A DNA stretch of 37,978 bases from UBA11663 sp049616325 (GCA_049616325.1 JBMZHG010000019.1:1-37978), one strand, 5' to 3'; positions 22,076 to 28,759 are shown, numbered from the stretch's first letter. The notes: generated by a model not told the origin, from the sequence alone. Made by a program: numbers and translations.

Positions 22076-23310
22076 TGCCGCTGTGGATCCTTCGCGTCGG
22101 AAGTGTGTTGTGGGCTTTTCTCCTGCGCATCTTGGCCGCGTTGGGCCACCGCAGGGCCGCGTTGCGCGTCGCCATTCGCCGCGAAGGCCAAACCGCCGTC
22201 CTCGCCCACCGAGGCGCTCCCCTCATGTGGTTCCACGTCGCCAGCCTCGGCGAACTCGAGCAGGCCATTCCGGTCATGCAGGCCTTTCGCGCCGCCCACC
22301 CGTCCACGCCATGGCTCCTGACCGTCTACTCCCCTTCGGCGTGGCACCCCCTCCACTCCAAGGGTTTCGCCAACGCCATCCCCGGCTGGCGCAACGGCGA
22401 CCTCGTGGCCGTCCTGCCCGACGACCGCCCCGGCACGTGGCGCACGTGGCTCGACACGGTCCCGTTTCGAGCCCTTGCCCTTGCCAAGTACGACCTTTGG
22501 CCCAACCTGTTGGCCGCGTGCCGCTCGCGGGACCTCCCCGTCCATGCCTTCGCTTCGGCGCCTTCCAGCACGCGCTCCAACCCGAGGCCTTCCACGCCCG
22601 CTCTTTGGCGCCTGCTCACCTCGATCAGCGTCCAAGACGCCGCCGCCGCCGAAGCGTTCGCGCGCATTGGACTCACCGCCAACGTGACGGTGGACGGCGA
22701 CCCCCGTGTTGAACGCGTCCTCACACGCCCGGCCAACCCTGCTCCAGAATGGACCTTGTGGGCTTCGCAGGCGTCGCGCGTAGTTGTGGCAGGAAGCACC
22801 TGGCCTGAGGAAGAGCGTGCGTTGCGTTCCTTGGACTGGCACCCAGATTGCCGGCTCGTCTTGGTCCCTCACGACGTTTCCGAGAATCACCTGGCAGCCA
22901 TCGAACGGGAATGGGAGGGAGGCACCATACGGCATTCATCGTGGCTGCAATTGGACGCCGAAGCGCGCAACGGCTGGGCCGTGGTTGTCGTTGACAGCAC
23001 GGGCATGCTCTTCGACCTGTACCGCATCGGCACCGTCGCCGTGGTGGGAGGCGGGCACGGCACAGGCCTTCACAACGTCCTTGAACCCGCCTCCGCAGGC
23101 CTCCCCATCGTTACCGGCCCCGACCTCGGCGCGTTCCGTGAAGCCCACGCCCTCCGGGACCTCGGTGCCTTGACGTCCGGCAACGTCGCCGACCTCACTG
23201 CGGCGTGGCTGGCCGACGTCGCAAGCTGCCGCCAATTTGGCGCCGCCGGCTGCGTCTGGCTCGAATCCCAGCACGGCGCCTCCGCCCGAATTGTTCAGCG
23301 CTGGACTTGA
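22075..23310 (+). CDS. waaA: 3-deoxy-D-manno-octulosonic acid (Kdo) transferase
   Basis: This 411-residue GT30 enzyme transfers Kdo from CMP-Kdo to lipid A at the inner membrane. An N-terminal hydrophobic segment (ILRVGSVLWAFLLRILAAL) is followed by FHVASLGELEQA with the catalytic Glu60. AKYDLWPNLL, AGSTWPEEE, VVVVDSTGMLFDLY, and the donor-binding HNVLEPASAGLPIVTGP complete the WaaA pattern. The start ATG at 22075 overlaps the upstream stop by one base. The long frame upstream of 22075 is a shadow of the outer-membrane protein gene. The family match is strong. Confidence 0.93.
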   Translation: MPLWILRVGSVLWAFLLRILAALGHRRAALRVAIRREGQTAVLAHRGAPLMWFHVASLGELEQAIPVMQAFRAAHPSTPWLLTVYSPSAWHPLHSKGFANAIPGWRNGDLVAVLPDDRPGTWRTWLDTVPFRALALAKYDLWPNLLAACRSRDLPVHAFASAPSSTRSNPRPSTPALWRLLTSISVQDAAAAEAFARIGLTANVTVDGDPRVERVLTRPANPAPEWTLWASQASRVVVAGSTWPEEERALRSLDWHPDCRLVLVPHDVSENHLAAIEREWEGGTIRHSSWLQLDAEARNGWAVVVVDSTGMLFDLYRIGTVAVVGGGHGTGLHNVLEPASAGLPIVTGPDLGAFREAHALRDLGALTSGNVADLTAAWLADVASCRQFGAAGCVWLESQHGASARIVQRWT

Positions 23311-23334
23311 CTAGAATGGTGCGCCCTACTTTTG
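23307..23334 (+). promoter_or_regulatory. Promoter TTG-N17-TACTTTTG for tRNA-Leu
   Basis: TTG at 23307-23309 and the perfect -7 box TACTTTTG at 23327-23334 precede the tRNA by about 20 bases. The -33 part overlaps the stop codon of waaA. Confidence 0.65.
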
Positions 23335-23355
23335 CGGGGCACATCAATCCAAACC

Positions 23356-23441
23356 GCCCGGATGGTGGAATTGGTAGACACGACAGACTTAAACTCTGTT
23401 GACCCGAATGGGTCGTGCGGGTTCAAGTCCCGCTCCGGGTA
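23356..23441 (+). tRNA. tRNA-Leu (anticodon TAA)
   Basis: The acceptor arm GCCCGGA pairs with TCCGGGT (G-U at the end), with A at the discriminator position. The D-arm GGTGGAATTGGTAGACAC, anticodon stem ACAGA/TCTGT with loop CTTAAAC, a long variable arm (GACCCGAATGGGTC) and the T-arm GCGGG-TTCAAGT-CCCGC are all present. The anticodon is TAA, reading UUA/UUG. CCA is not encoded. A recombinase remnant runs antisense into this tRNA, so it is a likely integration site. Confidence 0.97.
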
Positions 23442-23871
23442 CTGAGAGGGAGAGTTCTGAAAGGGGCTCTCCTTTTTTCTTTCTTTGTTTTTGCAACTGG
23501 TTGATTGATTGAAAGATGTGGTTAAACCCTGGTTTGAGTGTGGGGGTTCGATACTTTTTACCCTTCAACTCAAGCTTTTCAGCGAGTATTGAACCCAACA
23601 GCTTTTCTTTAGTCTTTGGACTGGCCTTTTCGTAAAAGCCACGAAGGTTGGCAAGAAGGGTCATTCCGAAATCCATGAATTCAGCCAAACCCGTTTCCTC
23701 TCCGAGCATTTTGCTGAGCAGTGTCGCTTTATTCTGTGATTCGGAGTCAATCTTTTTGATTGCCCTTTGAATGATGCTGTCATCCAGATCCCCAGAAATG
23801 AGTTTTTCAATCATGCGGTCCTTTTTCTTTTCCAGTTCTGTCAGGTCCTTTTCAAGTTTATCGATTTGGTT
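23389..23871 (-). pseudogene. 5'-truncated serine recombinase (integrase) remnant
   Basis: The minus strand encodes a C-terminal part of a large serine recombinase. A Lys/Glu-rich coiled coil (NQIDKLEKDLTELEKKK) continues into MIEKLISGDLDDSIIQRAIKKI. GMTLLANLRGFYEKASPKTKEKLLGSI and KLELKGKKYRTP follow, the order found at the end of Bacteroidota recombinases. Homology extends upstream of the ATG at 23814 to an in-frame TGA at 23872-23874. The resolvase domain with its catalytic Ser is absent, so the gene is broken. The reading frame runs through the tRNA-Leu terminator and into the tRNA itself, and stops at TAA (23389-23391) in the anticodon loop. The family call comes from pattern recognition without a search. 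Confidence 0.7.
23449..23478 (+). terminator. Terminator after tRNA-Leu
   Basis: GGAGAG and CTCTCC form a 6-bp stem around a 12-base loop, followed by six T residues (23473-23478). Confidence 0.75.
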
Positions 23872-23884
23872 TCAGCTGTGACTT

Positions 23885-23927
23885 AGAAAAAAGAACCCTC
23901 GCTATTTATTTCATAACAAGGGTTCTT
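23885..23927 (-). terminator. Terminator downstream of the sorting-domain gene
   Basis: On the minus strand AAGAACCCT and AGGGTTCTT form a perfect 9-bp stem with a 19-base A+T-rich loop, followed by a run of T. It closes the gene ending at 23951. Confidence 0.8.
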
Positions 23928-23950
23928 CACGGGTATTTCTGAGAATCAAC

Positions 23951-24799
23951 TTACTCTACAATTAGTTGAATGCTCTTCGGTAAGCTTGCTTTCGGGGACT
24001 CCGAAGTAATTTTTAAGAGATAGATCCCACTGGGAAGAGCGTCAATATTCACTCGGCTTGGCCCAGTTTGACTAATGGTCAACAAGCACCTACCGGCTGT
24101 ATCGTAAAATTCTCCCGTCCAAATGAAGTCCTCTTGGAACCCCTGAATGTTGATATTACTGCTTGCTGGATTAGGTGATATCGTGATTTGAAACTCTTTT
24201 GAAGAATCATCGTTAATCCCCGACGTGCTCTGACATATGCAGTTTTCATCGTAAACACCACCCATGTTGTCGCAAAAATCCCCGGGGTAGGCGCAGCTTC
24301 CGTCCTCCGTATTTGCCGCAGGAACAAAATTACATGCGGTCTCATCAGAACAGCCCAAAACTTGGGGCACAATGATTACGTCAAGACTTGAAGTGGGTTG
24401 CGAGGAGCTGCCTATACCGCAGAAGATAATGGGGTCTCCGTTATTCAAAATCCCTTCAGAATCACAGACTTGACCAGCATATTCAAGAGTTACTGTGCCC
24501 ATTCCTGCACTAGACCATAGGACGGTTACGGTGTTAAGTGTTTGAGATGTGACTACACCGCCTTCGACGGACCACTCAATAAGACTTTCGAGTTCAGTTT
24601 CATTTTGGCACATTTCCCAGCCGTTCGGAAAGACCTCGAACGAGGGCCATTCTATGTAGGCTCCATCAAAATCTACTTCAAGACTATAAGTCGACTCTGA
24701 AAAAGCTACTGCAGTTGGTTCACCAACAATAATGTCAGGACATTGTGAGAAAGCAACATGAGTAGAGAGAAACAGCGCAAACGTAAAAAAGCGGTTCAT
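23951..24799 (-). CDS. Secreted protein with type IX secretion C-terminal sorting domain
   Basis: This 282-residue protein has a signal peptide ending near FSQC. Its middle part (residues 20-145) has no recognised domain. A short Cys/Asp-rich motif, GCSDETACNFVPAANTEDG (149-167), is of a kind common in secreted Bacteroidota proteins. The C-terminal sorting domain begins at about residue 202, with the markers ISPNPASSNINIQG, EFYDTAGR and LPSGIYLLKI. Such domains direct export across the outer membrane by the type IX system and attachment or release at the surface. Base composition is lower in G+C than in neighbouring genes, which together with the recombinase remnant suggests acquisition. The function of the mature protein is unknown. 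Confidence 0.88.
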   Translation of the reverse strand: MNRFFTFALFLSTHVAFSQCPDIIVGEPTAVAFSESTYSLEVDFDGAYIEWPSFEVFPNGWEMCQNETELESLIEWSVEGGVVTSQTLNTVTVLWSSAGMGTVTLEYAGQVCDSEGILNNGDPIIFCGIGSSSQPTSSLDVIIVPQVLGCSDETACNFVPAANTEDGSCAYPGDFCDNMGGVYDENCICQSTSGINDDSSKEFQITISPNPASSNINIQGFQEDFIWTGEFYDTAGRCLLTISQTGPSRVNIDALPSGIYLLKITSESPKASLPKSIQLIVE

Positions 24800-24840
24800 G
24801 TATCTGGTATTTAGATTTAGAACCGAATATTAGGCCCTCC

Positions 24841-24848
24841 CAAATATA
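24841..24848 (-). promoter_or_regulatory. -7 promoter element TATATTTG for the sorting-domain gene
   Basis: The minus strand reads TATATTTG, a perfect TAnnTTTG match, 41 bases before the ATG at 24799. No -33 TTTG is seen at the usual distance. Confidence 0.45.
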
Positions 24849-24889
24849 TTTACAAGTGAATAAGTCTCGTCTTGGTAAGTTCCAAAGCT

Positions 24890-25156
24890 TTAGCTGAACC
24901 AACTCAAAGGCTTGCGGCCGCTCTCGGCCTCTTCTGATTCCACTTCGGTGGCTTTGGGCATGACGTAGGGGATGAGTCGAATCATGACGTTCAGGTACTC
25001 TTTCTTGTTGCATTCGAAAACTTCGTCCAGAGCTTCTTGGATGCGGTCCGTTTGACCCATGATGAGGTCGCTCAAAAGCTCCTTGGTTTTCGAGGTGCAT
25101 TTGTTGGGGGTGCCCTTCGTCCTTCCACCAAACTTCTGACCGGTTGTGTTTGCCAT
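24890..25156 (-). CDS. Small hypothetical protein of mobile-element type
   Basis: This 88-residue protein opens with GQKFGGRTKGTPNKCTSKTKELLSD, a Gly/Arg/Lys-rich start also common in small phage- or element-linked Bacteroidota proteins. A helical part (IQEALDEVFECNKKEYLNVMIRLIPYVMPKAT) follows. The basic head and helical body could bind nucleic acid or another protein; no function is assigned. It lies 21 bases after a still smaller reading frame and 90 bases before the sorting-domain gene, inside the A+T-richer patch. An IS remnant cannot be excluded. Confidence 0.65.
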   Translation of the reverse strand: MANTTGQKFGGRTKGTPNKCTSKTKELLSDLIMGQTDRIQEALDEVFECNKKEYLNVMIRLIPYVMPKATEVESEEAESGRKPLSWFS

Positions 25157-25177
25157 TCTACTTCTTCCTAGAGTGGT

Positions 25178-25384
25178 TTAAGGACGGTAAGGGATAGGAA
25201 CATGAGGCCCTTTCTCAGCAATGCTGGGCAATGCCGTCAATCTGGCGATTAAGCCCTCGTCCTCGAGAGAATCGCGGAGAGCCAAGAGTTCATCAACGTT
25301 TGAGAAGAATGGGTTCGAGAAGTGACCCGTCAGGGGTACCAACCGAAAGAAGCCGCCAACGCGGCTTTTTTCATGCCTAACCAC
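25178..25384 (-). CDS. Small hypothetical reading frame, doubtful start
   Basis: This is a 68-residue frame. Its first 13 or so codons cover the stem-loop at 25351-25371, so the true start may be internal (for instance a TTG near codon 15), or the frame may be the tail of a truncated gene. The downstream part (NPFFSNVDELLALRDSLEDE) looks protein-like, with alternating charged and hydrophobic residues. It precedes the 88-residue gene by 21 bases on the same strand. I recognise no family. Confidence 0.35.
   Translation of the reverse strand: MVRHEKSRVGGFFRLVPLTGHFSNPFFSNVDELLALRDSLEDEGLIARLTALPSIAEKGPHVPIPYRP
25351..25371 (+). terminator. Strong stem-loop with T-tract
   Basis: AGCCGC and GCGGCT form a 6-bp G+C-rich stem with loop CAAC, followed by T residues on the plus strand. 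No plus-strand gene ends just upstream, so it may be a leftover from a gene that was lost. Confidence 0.6.
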
Positions 25385-25414
25385 AATCGTGCATCGGCAA
25401 TTCCTTCACCTCCT

Positions 25415-25422
25415 TACCTTCG
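25415..25422 (+). promoter_or_regulatory. -7 promoter element TACCTTCG for the pentapeptide-repeat gene
   Basis: TACCTTCG lies 17 bases before the ATG at 25440 and fits TAnnTT(T/C)G. No convincing -33 box. Confidence 0.4.
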
Positions 25423-25439
25423 CAGGGAATCGATTCAGA

Positions 25440-26573
25440 ATGATGTTTCAAACGAACCCTCGCCCTCTCGGGCTTTTGTTGGCCAGCGCTTTGATGACGT
25501 TGGCATTCACAGCGGATGCACAATCGTACCGCGGCAAGCGTGCCGGGCGCGCCAACCCTACAGGATACGTGGCCAATTGCAACATGGCAGGCACGGTGTT
25601 CTTGGACGTTGGCAGGTCGTTTTCGGCCGTCAACGGTGGTCGTTGCGTTCTCAACGGCTCGCGCTTTGAGAACAGTGAACCTTCCGGGGACATGGGGCCC
25701 ATCGTGCCGCTTGACGGCATGGATTTGCGTCATTCGTCGTGGGTGGCTGTGGATTTTTTGACCCCCCCCTCGTTGCGCTACGCCAACGCCAGTCAAGCCA
25801 ACTTCTCGGCCATTCACATGGATGGAGAGCCAGTGGAAATGGTGGATGCGACTGGATTCATCGCCACCAAGGCCAAGTTCCACGGAGCCCAAATGGCCTC
25901 GTGGTACGTCCAAGGTGCCAGCTTTGACGAAGCGGAATTCAGTTCGACGTTGCTCCAAGCGTGGACGACGGACCCTTTGTCCTACGAGGGGTTGTACCCT
26001 TCGGCTCCTGAAAACAGCCGGGCATTGAATGCTCGAGGAGCAAGCTTTGAGAATTGCCTTTTGGAAGAATGCAACATTGCGGGAGGCGATTTCACAGACG
26101 CCACATTTTTGCTCACGAAATTCTCTGAGGAGTGCATTTTGAACGGCACAAACTTCACCAACGTCATGTTTGATCAAACCGACGTCGTCGAAGCCAGCCT
26201 CAGCGGCGCCAATTTGCGCGACGTGCGTGTCGACAAGTCGAAGTTTGAGAACTGCAACCTCACCGGTGCCCAGTTCGTGAGCGCCATGATTCGCAACAGT
26301 TCGTTCAAGGGCGCAACCATGCGTGGGGTGTCTTTCCAAAGTGCCATGGTCGACGGAGCGGATTTCACCGGCACCGACCTCAGCACGTGCAACCTCACGG
26401 GCGCGGTGATGAAAAAGCTCGTGGGTACGCCTCCACCGCTTCCGCAAGACTACGTCGTCAAGAAGTACGAGGACGAGTCGGTCGACGCCAACGGGGACAC
26501 CCTCCGCACACGGGTTTACGACATCGTCATCAGCGAGGCCCGTTACAACGACGGCTTGCGCGAAAAGAATTGA
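25440..26573 (+). CDS. Secreted pentapeptide-repeat protein
   Basis: This 377-residue protein starts with MMFQTNPRPLGLLLASALM and has a signal peptide ending near TADAQ. After about residue 75 it carries many pentapeptide repeats of the A(N/D)(L/F)xx type, such as ASFDEAEFSSTLL, ASLSGANLRDVRV and CNLTGAQFVSAMI. These fold into a right-handed square beta helix. A C-terminal tail of about 60 residues (PPPLPQDYVVKKYEDES and on) is not repetitive. Most pentapeptide proteins have no known function; some mimic DNA and bind gyrase, but a signal peptide argues against that here. A start at 25443, one codon later, is equally possible. A longer frame from 25389 is not supported by the signal peptide. 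Confidence 0.85.
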   Translation: MMFQTNPRPLGLLLASALMTLAFTADAQSYRGKRAGRANPTGYVANCNMAGTVFLDVGRSFSAVNGGRCVLNGSRFENSEPSGDMGPIVPLDGMDLRHSSWVAVDFLTPPSLRYANASQANFSAIHMDGEPVEMVDATGFIATKAKFHGAQMASWYVQGASFDEAEFSSTLLQAWTTDPLSYEGLYPSAPENSRALNARGASFENCLLEECNIAGGDFTDATFLLTKFSEECILNGTNFTNVMFDQTDVVEASLSGANLRDVRVDKSKFENCNLTGAQFVSAMIRNSSFKGATMRGVSFQSAMVDGADFTGTDLSTCNLTGAVMKKLVGTPPPLPQDYVVKKYEDESVDANGDTLRTRVYDIVISEARYNDGLREKN

Positions 26574-26613
26574 CGGGTTGGCAACCGGCTTGCCATCTCC
26601 CATTCTCGACCAC

Positions 26614-26644
26614 GAAAAAGGGCTGCTCACAGCAGCCCTTTTTC
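26614..26644. terminator. Strong bidirectional terminator between convergent genes
   Basis: GAAAAAGGGCTGCT and its complement AGCAGCCCTTTTTC enclose a 3-base loop. The perfect stem with A- and T-tracts can stop transcription from both the pentapeptide gene and the cyclophilin gene. Confidence 0.9.
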
Positions 26645-26683
26645 ATGCATCGATGCGAGCAAACTCGCAGCACATGAAACCAG

Positions 26684-27115
26684 TTAGTTCTCGATGACCT
26701 CCACGCGGAAGGTGTCGCCTTGGTTGATCTTCTCGACGAGGTCGAGGCCTTCCGTCACCTTGCCGAAGCAGGTGTGGTTGCGGTCCAAATGCGCGGTGTT
26801 TTCGCGGTTGTGGACAATGAAGAACTGCGACCCGCCGGTGTTTCGGCCTGCGTGCGCCATGCTGAGCACCCCTTTGTCGTGGTACTGGTTGTCGCCGTCC
26901 AGCTCGCAGTCGATGGTGTATCCCGGTCCACCGCTTCCGATGCCTTGTGGGCATCCGCCCTGGGCCACGAACCCGGGGATCACACGGTGAAACTTCAATC
27001 CCTCGTAAAAGCCCTCCTTGGCGAGCTTCACAAAGTTCGCGACCGTGTTGGGCGCATCCTTCTCAAAAAATTCCACGGTCATCGTGCCGTGGTCGGTGTG
27101 AATCTTGGCGTTCAT
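26684..27115 (-). CDS. ppiB: Peptidyl-prolyl cis-trans isomerase, cyclophilin type
   Basis: This 143-residue cyclophilin catalyses cis-trans isomerisation of prolyl peptide bonds. The core motif FHRVIPGFVAQGG, with the catalytic Arg, and SMAHAGRNTGGSQFFIV, with Gln/Phe, are conserved, as is HLDRNHTCFGKV. No signal peptide is present, so the protein is cytoplasmic. The longer frame to 27340 crosses tRNA-Gly and the tRNA terminator and is rejected. A near-consensus element CATCTTTG ends 4 bases before the ATG, the same spacing as several other genes here. Confidence 0.93.
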   Translation of the reverse strand: MNAKIHTDHGTMTVEFFEKDAPNTVANFVKLAKEGFYEGLKFHRVIPGFVAQGGCPQGIGSGGPGYTIDCELDGDNQYHDKGVLSMAHAGRNTGGSQFFIVHNRENTAHLDRNHTCFGKVTEGLDLVEKINQGDTFRVEVIEN

Positions 27116-27119
27116 GCTG

Positions 27120-27127
27120 CAAAGATG
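27120..27127 (-). promoter_or_regulatory. -7-like element CATCTTTG for ppiB
   Basis: The minus strand reads CATCTTTG-CAGC-ATG. Seven of eight letters fit, with C instead of T at the first position. The 4-base gap would give a leaderless mRNA. Confidence 0.4.
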
Positions 27128-27153
27128 CACATGAAAACGTCGGAACCACAACG

Positions 27154-27182
27154 AAAAAAGCCCCCCGAATTGGGAGGCTTTT
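27154..27182 (-). terminator. Terminator of tRNA-Gly
   Basis: On the minus strand AAAAGCCTCCC and GGGGGGCTTTT pair with one G-U, around loop AATTC, followed by T residues. It ends the tRNA transcript before ppiB. Confidence 0.8.
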
Positions 27183-27186
27183 GATG

Positions 27187-27259
27187 AGCGAGAAACGAGA
27201 TTCGAACTCGCGACCCCAACCTTGGCAAGGTTGTGCTCTACCAGCTGAGCTATTCTCGC
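27187..27259 (-). tRNA. tRNA-Gly (anticodon GCC)
   Basis: On the minus strand the acceptor arm GCGAGAA pairs with TTCTCGC, with T at the discriminator position as usual for glycine. The D-arm TAGCTCAGCTGGTAGAGC, anticodon stem CAACC/GGTTG with loop TTGCCAA, and T-loop GTTCGAATC are normal. The anticodon is GCC. CCA is not encoded. A terminator follows and a perfect promoter precedes it. Confidence 0.97.
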
Positions 27260-27306
27260 AAAAAACTCCTGAGAAGCCTCAGGCGTTCCGCTCGTTTGCG
27301 GGAGGA

Positions 27307-27337
27307 CAAAATTAGCACATCCTCTCCGTTCTCCAAA
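27307..27337 (-). promoter_or_regulatory. Full-consensus promoter TTTG-N19-TAATTTTG for tRNA-Gly
   Basis: On the minus strand TTTG (complement of 27334-27337) is followed after exactly 19 bases by TAATTTTG (27314 down to 27307). Both boxes and the spacing match the Bacteroidota sigma consensus perfectly, which supports the weaker assignments elsewhere in the window. Confidence 0.85.
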
Positions 27338-27414
27338 CAACTCACCTAAATTTTTCAGCGCCCGTTGCGTGCCCGATAGATTCTTCGGAGCATTGCATCT
27401 GCAGAAGGAACGAG

Positions 27415-28035
27415 ATGAACTACTTGGCGCACATGGTGGTGGGAGCGTGGGCAGGCTTGGACGACCAAGGCGTGCTCGGAAACTTCATGGGCGACGCGGT
27501 GAAGGGCCGCGACGTGGAAGGCATGTGGGGCTTGGAGGTGGGGCGCGGGATTCGGCTGCACCGGGCCATCGACGACGTGAGCGACCGGCACGAGGCGAGC
27601 CGCGCGGCGCGGGCCGTGTTGCGTGCGACGTGCGGGAAGTGGAGCGGGGTGGTGTGGGACGTGCTTGTGGACCACGTGCTTGCTGCGGAGTTTGAAGGGC
27701 TGGCGACAGGATGCGGCGACCTGAAGAGCTTTGCGACGGGCCAGGAGGCGGTGCTGGCACGGCAACGCGAGGCGATGCCGGAGCGGAGCCGACGGTTCTT
27801 CGACGCAATGGTGGCCCACGAGTGGCTCGCCGGTTACCGGGAACCCGCGACGGTGGAGGCAGTGCTGGTCGCCATGTCGAGGCGGCGTGAGGTTGCAGGG
27901 CCGGTGGCGCGTGGCTGGGAGGCGTTCCTGAAAGACGAGGAGTCGTTGCGGGAAATGGGCTGTGCTTTGGTGCAAGGCATGGAGACGTGGGGGAAGGCAC
28001 AGAACCTTGTATCTTTGGCCGAGCAGCATCGATGA
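27415..28035 (+). CDS. acpH: Acyl carrier protein phosphodiesterase (AcpH-like)
   Basis: This 206-residue protein resembles AcpH, which removes the phosphopantetheine group from acyl carrier protein. Family features are the start MNYLAHMVVGAW, GVLGNFMGDAVKG, the GIRLHRAIDDVSDRHEASR segment with its His/Asp pairs, and VVWDVLVDHVLAAEF. Length fits. The G+C content of this gene is very high. The ATG at 27415 gives the standard MNYLAH N-terminus. Its last codons overlap a TATCTTTG promoter element for the next operon. Function is inferred from the family. Confidence 0.83.
   Translation: MNYLAHMVVGAWAGLDDQGVLGNFMGDAVKGRDVEGMWGLEVGRGIRLHRAIDDVSDRHEASRAARAVLRATCGKWSGVVWDVLVDHVLAAEFEGLATGCGDLKSFATGQEAVLARQREAMPERSRRFFDAMVAHEWLAGYREPATVEAVLVAMSRRREVAGPVARGWEAFLKDEESLREMGCALVQGMETWGKAQNLVSLAEQHR
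28010..28017 (+). promoter_or_regulatory. -7 promoter element TATCTTTG for the DUF4290-murA operon
   Basis: TATCTTTG is a perfect TAnnTTTG box inside the end of acpH. It would give a leader of roughly 90 bases before DUF4290, unlike the near-leaderless genes elsewhere in this window. The leader repeats TTTGGCCGAG (28014, 28058) and CAGCATCGAT (28024, 28084). Confidence 0.45.
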
Positions 28036-28114
28036 GCGATGCGCTGCGCACCGGCCGTTTGGCCGAGAGACGCAAGACACAAACAGCATCGATTGCACCT
28101 AGAAGACGAGATCC

Positions 28115-28759
28115 ATGACGGACGCTTCCATCAACTTTGACGCGCTGAGCTACAACAGCATGCGGGACGATTTGGTCATCCCCGAATACGGACGTTCCAT
28201 TCACCAAATGGTGCAGCACTGCCTCACCATCGCCGACAAGGCGGAGCGCAGCAAATGTGCCGCCGCCATCGTGAGCGTGATGGGCAGCGTGGTGCCTCAG
28301 GAAGGGGAGAAGGAAGGGGCGGAGCACAAGCTTTGGAACCAGCTGCACGTGATGGCGCGTTACGAGCTCGACGTGGACAGCCCGTACCCCAAGCCCGAGC
28401 CTGCCGAAAAGGACAGCCGTCCCGCCGACATGGATTACCCCAACGCCCAGTCACGCGTGGGTCACTACGGCAAGACGACCCTCGATTTGATTGAGGCGGC
28501 CAAGGCCATGCCGGAAGGCGAGGAGAGGGACGTGTTGGTGATCAAGTTGGCCAACCTCATGAAGCGTCACTTCTTGACGTGGAACCGCAACACGGTCGAA
28601 GATTCAGTGATTGCAGCCGAGCTCAAGGCCAAAAGCGACGGTGCATTGGTTTTGCCAGAAGGCATCGAGCTGGAAAACCAGGCGGAAATCTTGCGCAACG
28701 TGCGCAAGACGAGCGACGCTTTGGCACGTCCGCACAAGAAGAAAAAGAAGCGCCGCTGA
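28115..28759 (+). CDS. DUF4290 domain protein
   Basis: This 214-residue protein matches DUF4290, a family of unknown function found in Bacteroidota. The start (FDALSYNSMRDDLVIPEYGR) and IHQMVQHCLTIADKAERSKC are the conserved head, followed by YPNAQSRVGHYGKT and a very basic tail (PHKKKKKRR). No signal peptide or membrane helix is visible, so it is cytoplasmic. Its position directly before murA, 93 bases away, is also common in the phylum as far as I know, and suggests a link to peptidoglycan synthesis or to its regulation. The Lys/Arg tail might bind nucleic acid. Confidence 0.85.
   Translation: MTDASINFDALSYNSMRDDLVIPEYGRSIHQMVQHCLTIADKAERSKCAAAIVSVMGSVVPQEGEKEGAEHKLWNQLHVMARYELDVDSPYPKPEPAEKDSRPADMDYPNAQSRVGHYGKTTLDLIEAAKAMPEGEERDVLVIKLANLMKRHFLTWNRNTVEDSVIAAELKAKSDGALVLPEGIELENQAEILRNVRKTSDALARPHKKKKKRR

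Noticed and set aside
25160..25380. Second border (attR) repeat of the tRNA-Leu 3' end
   Set aside because: A stretch with GGGTTCGA resembles a T-loop but does not pair like one and does not repeat the tRNA-Leu sequence.
27116..27340. Extension of the cyclophilin through tRNA-Gly
   Set aside because: It would translate the tRNA and its terminator. The cyclophilin fold begins at 27115.
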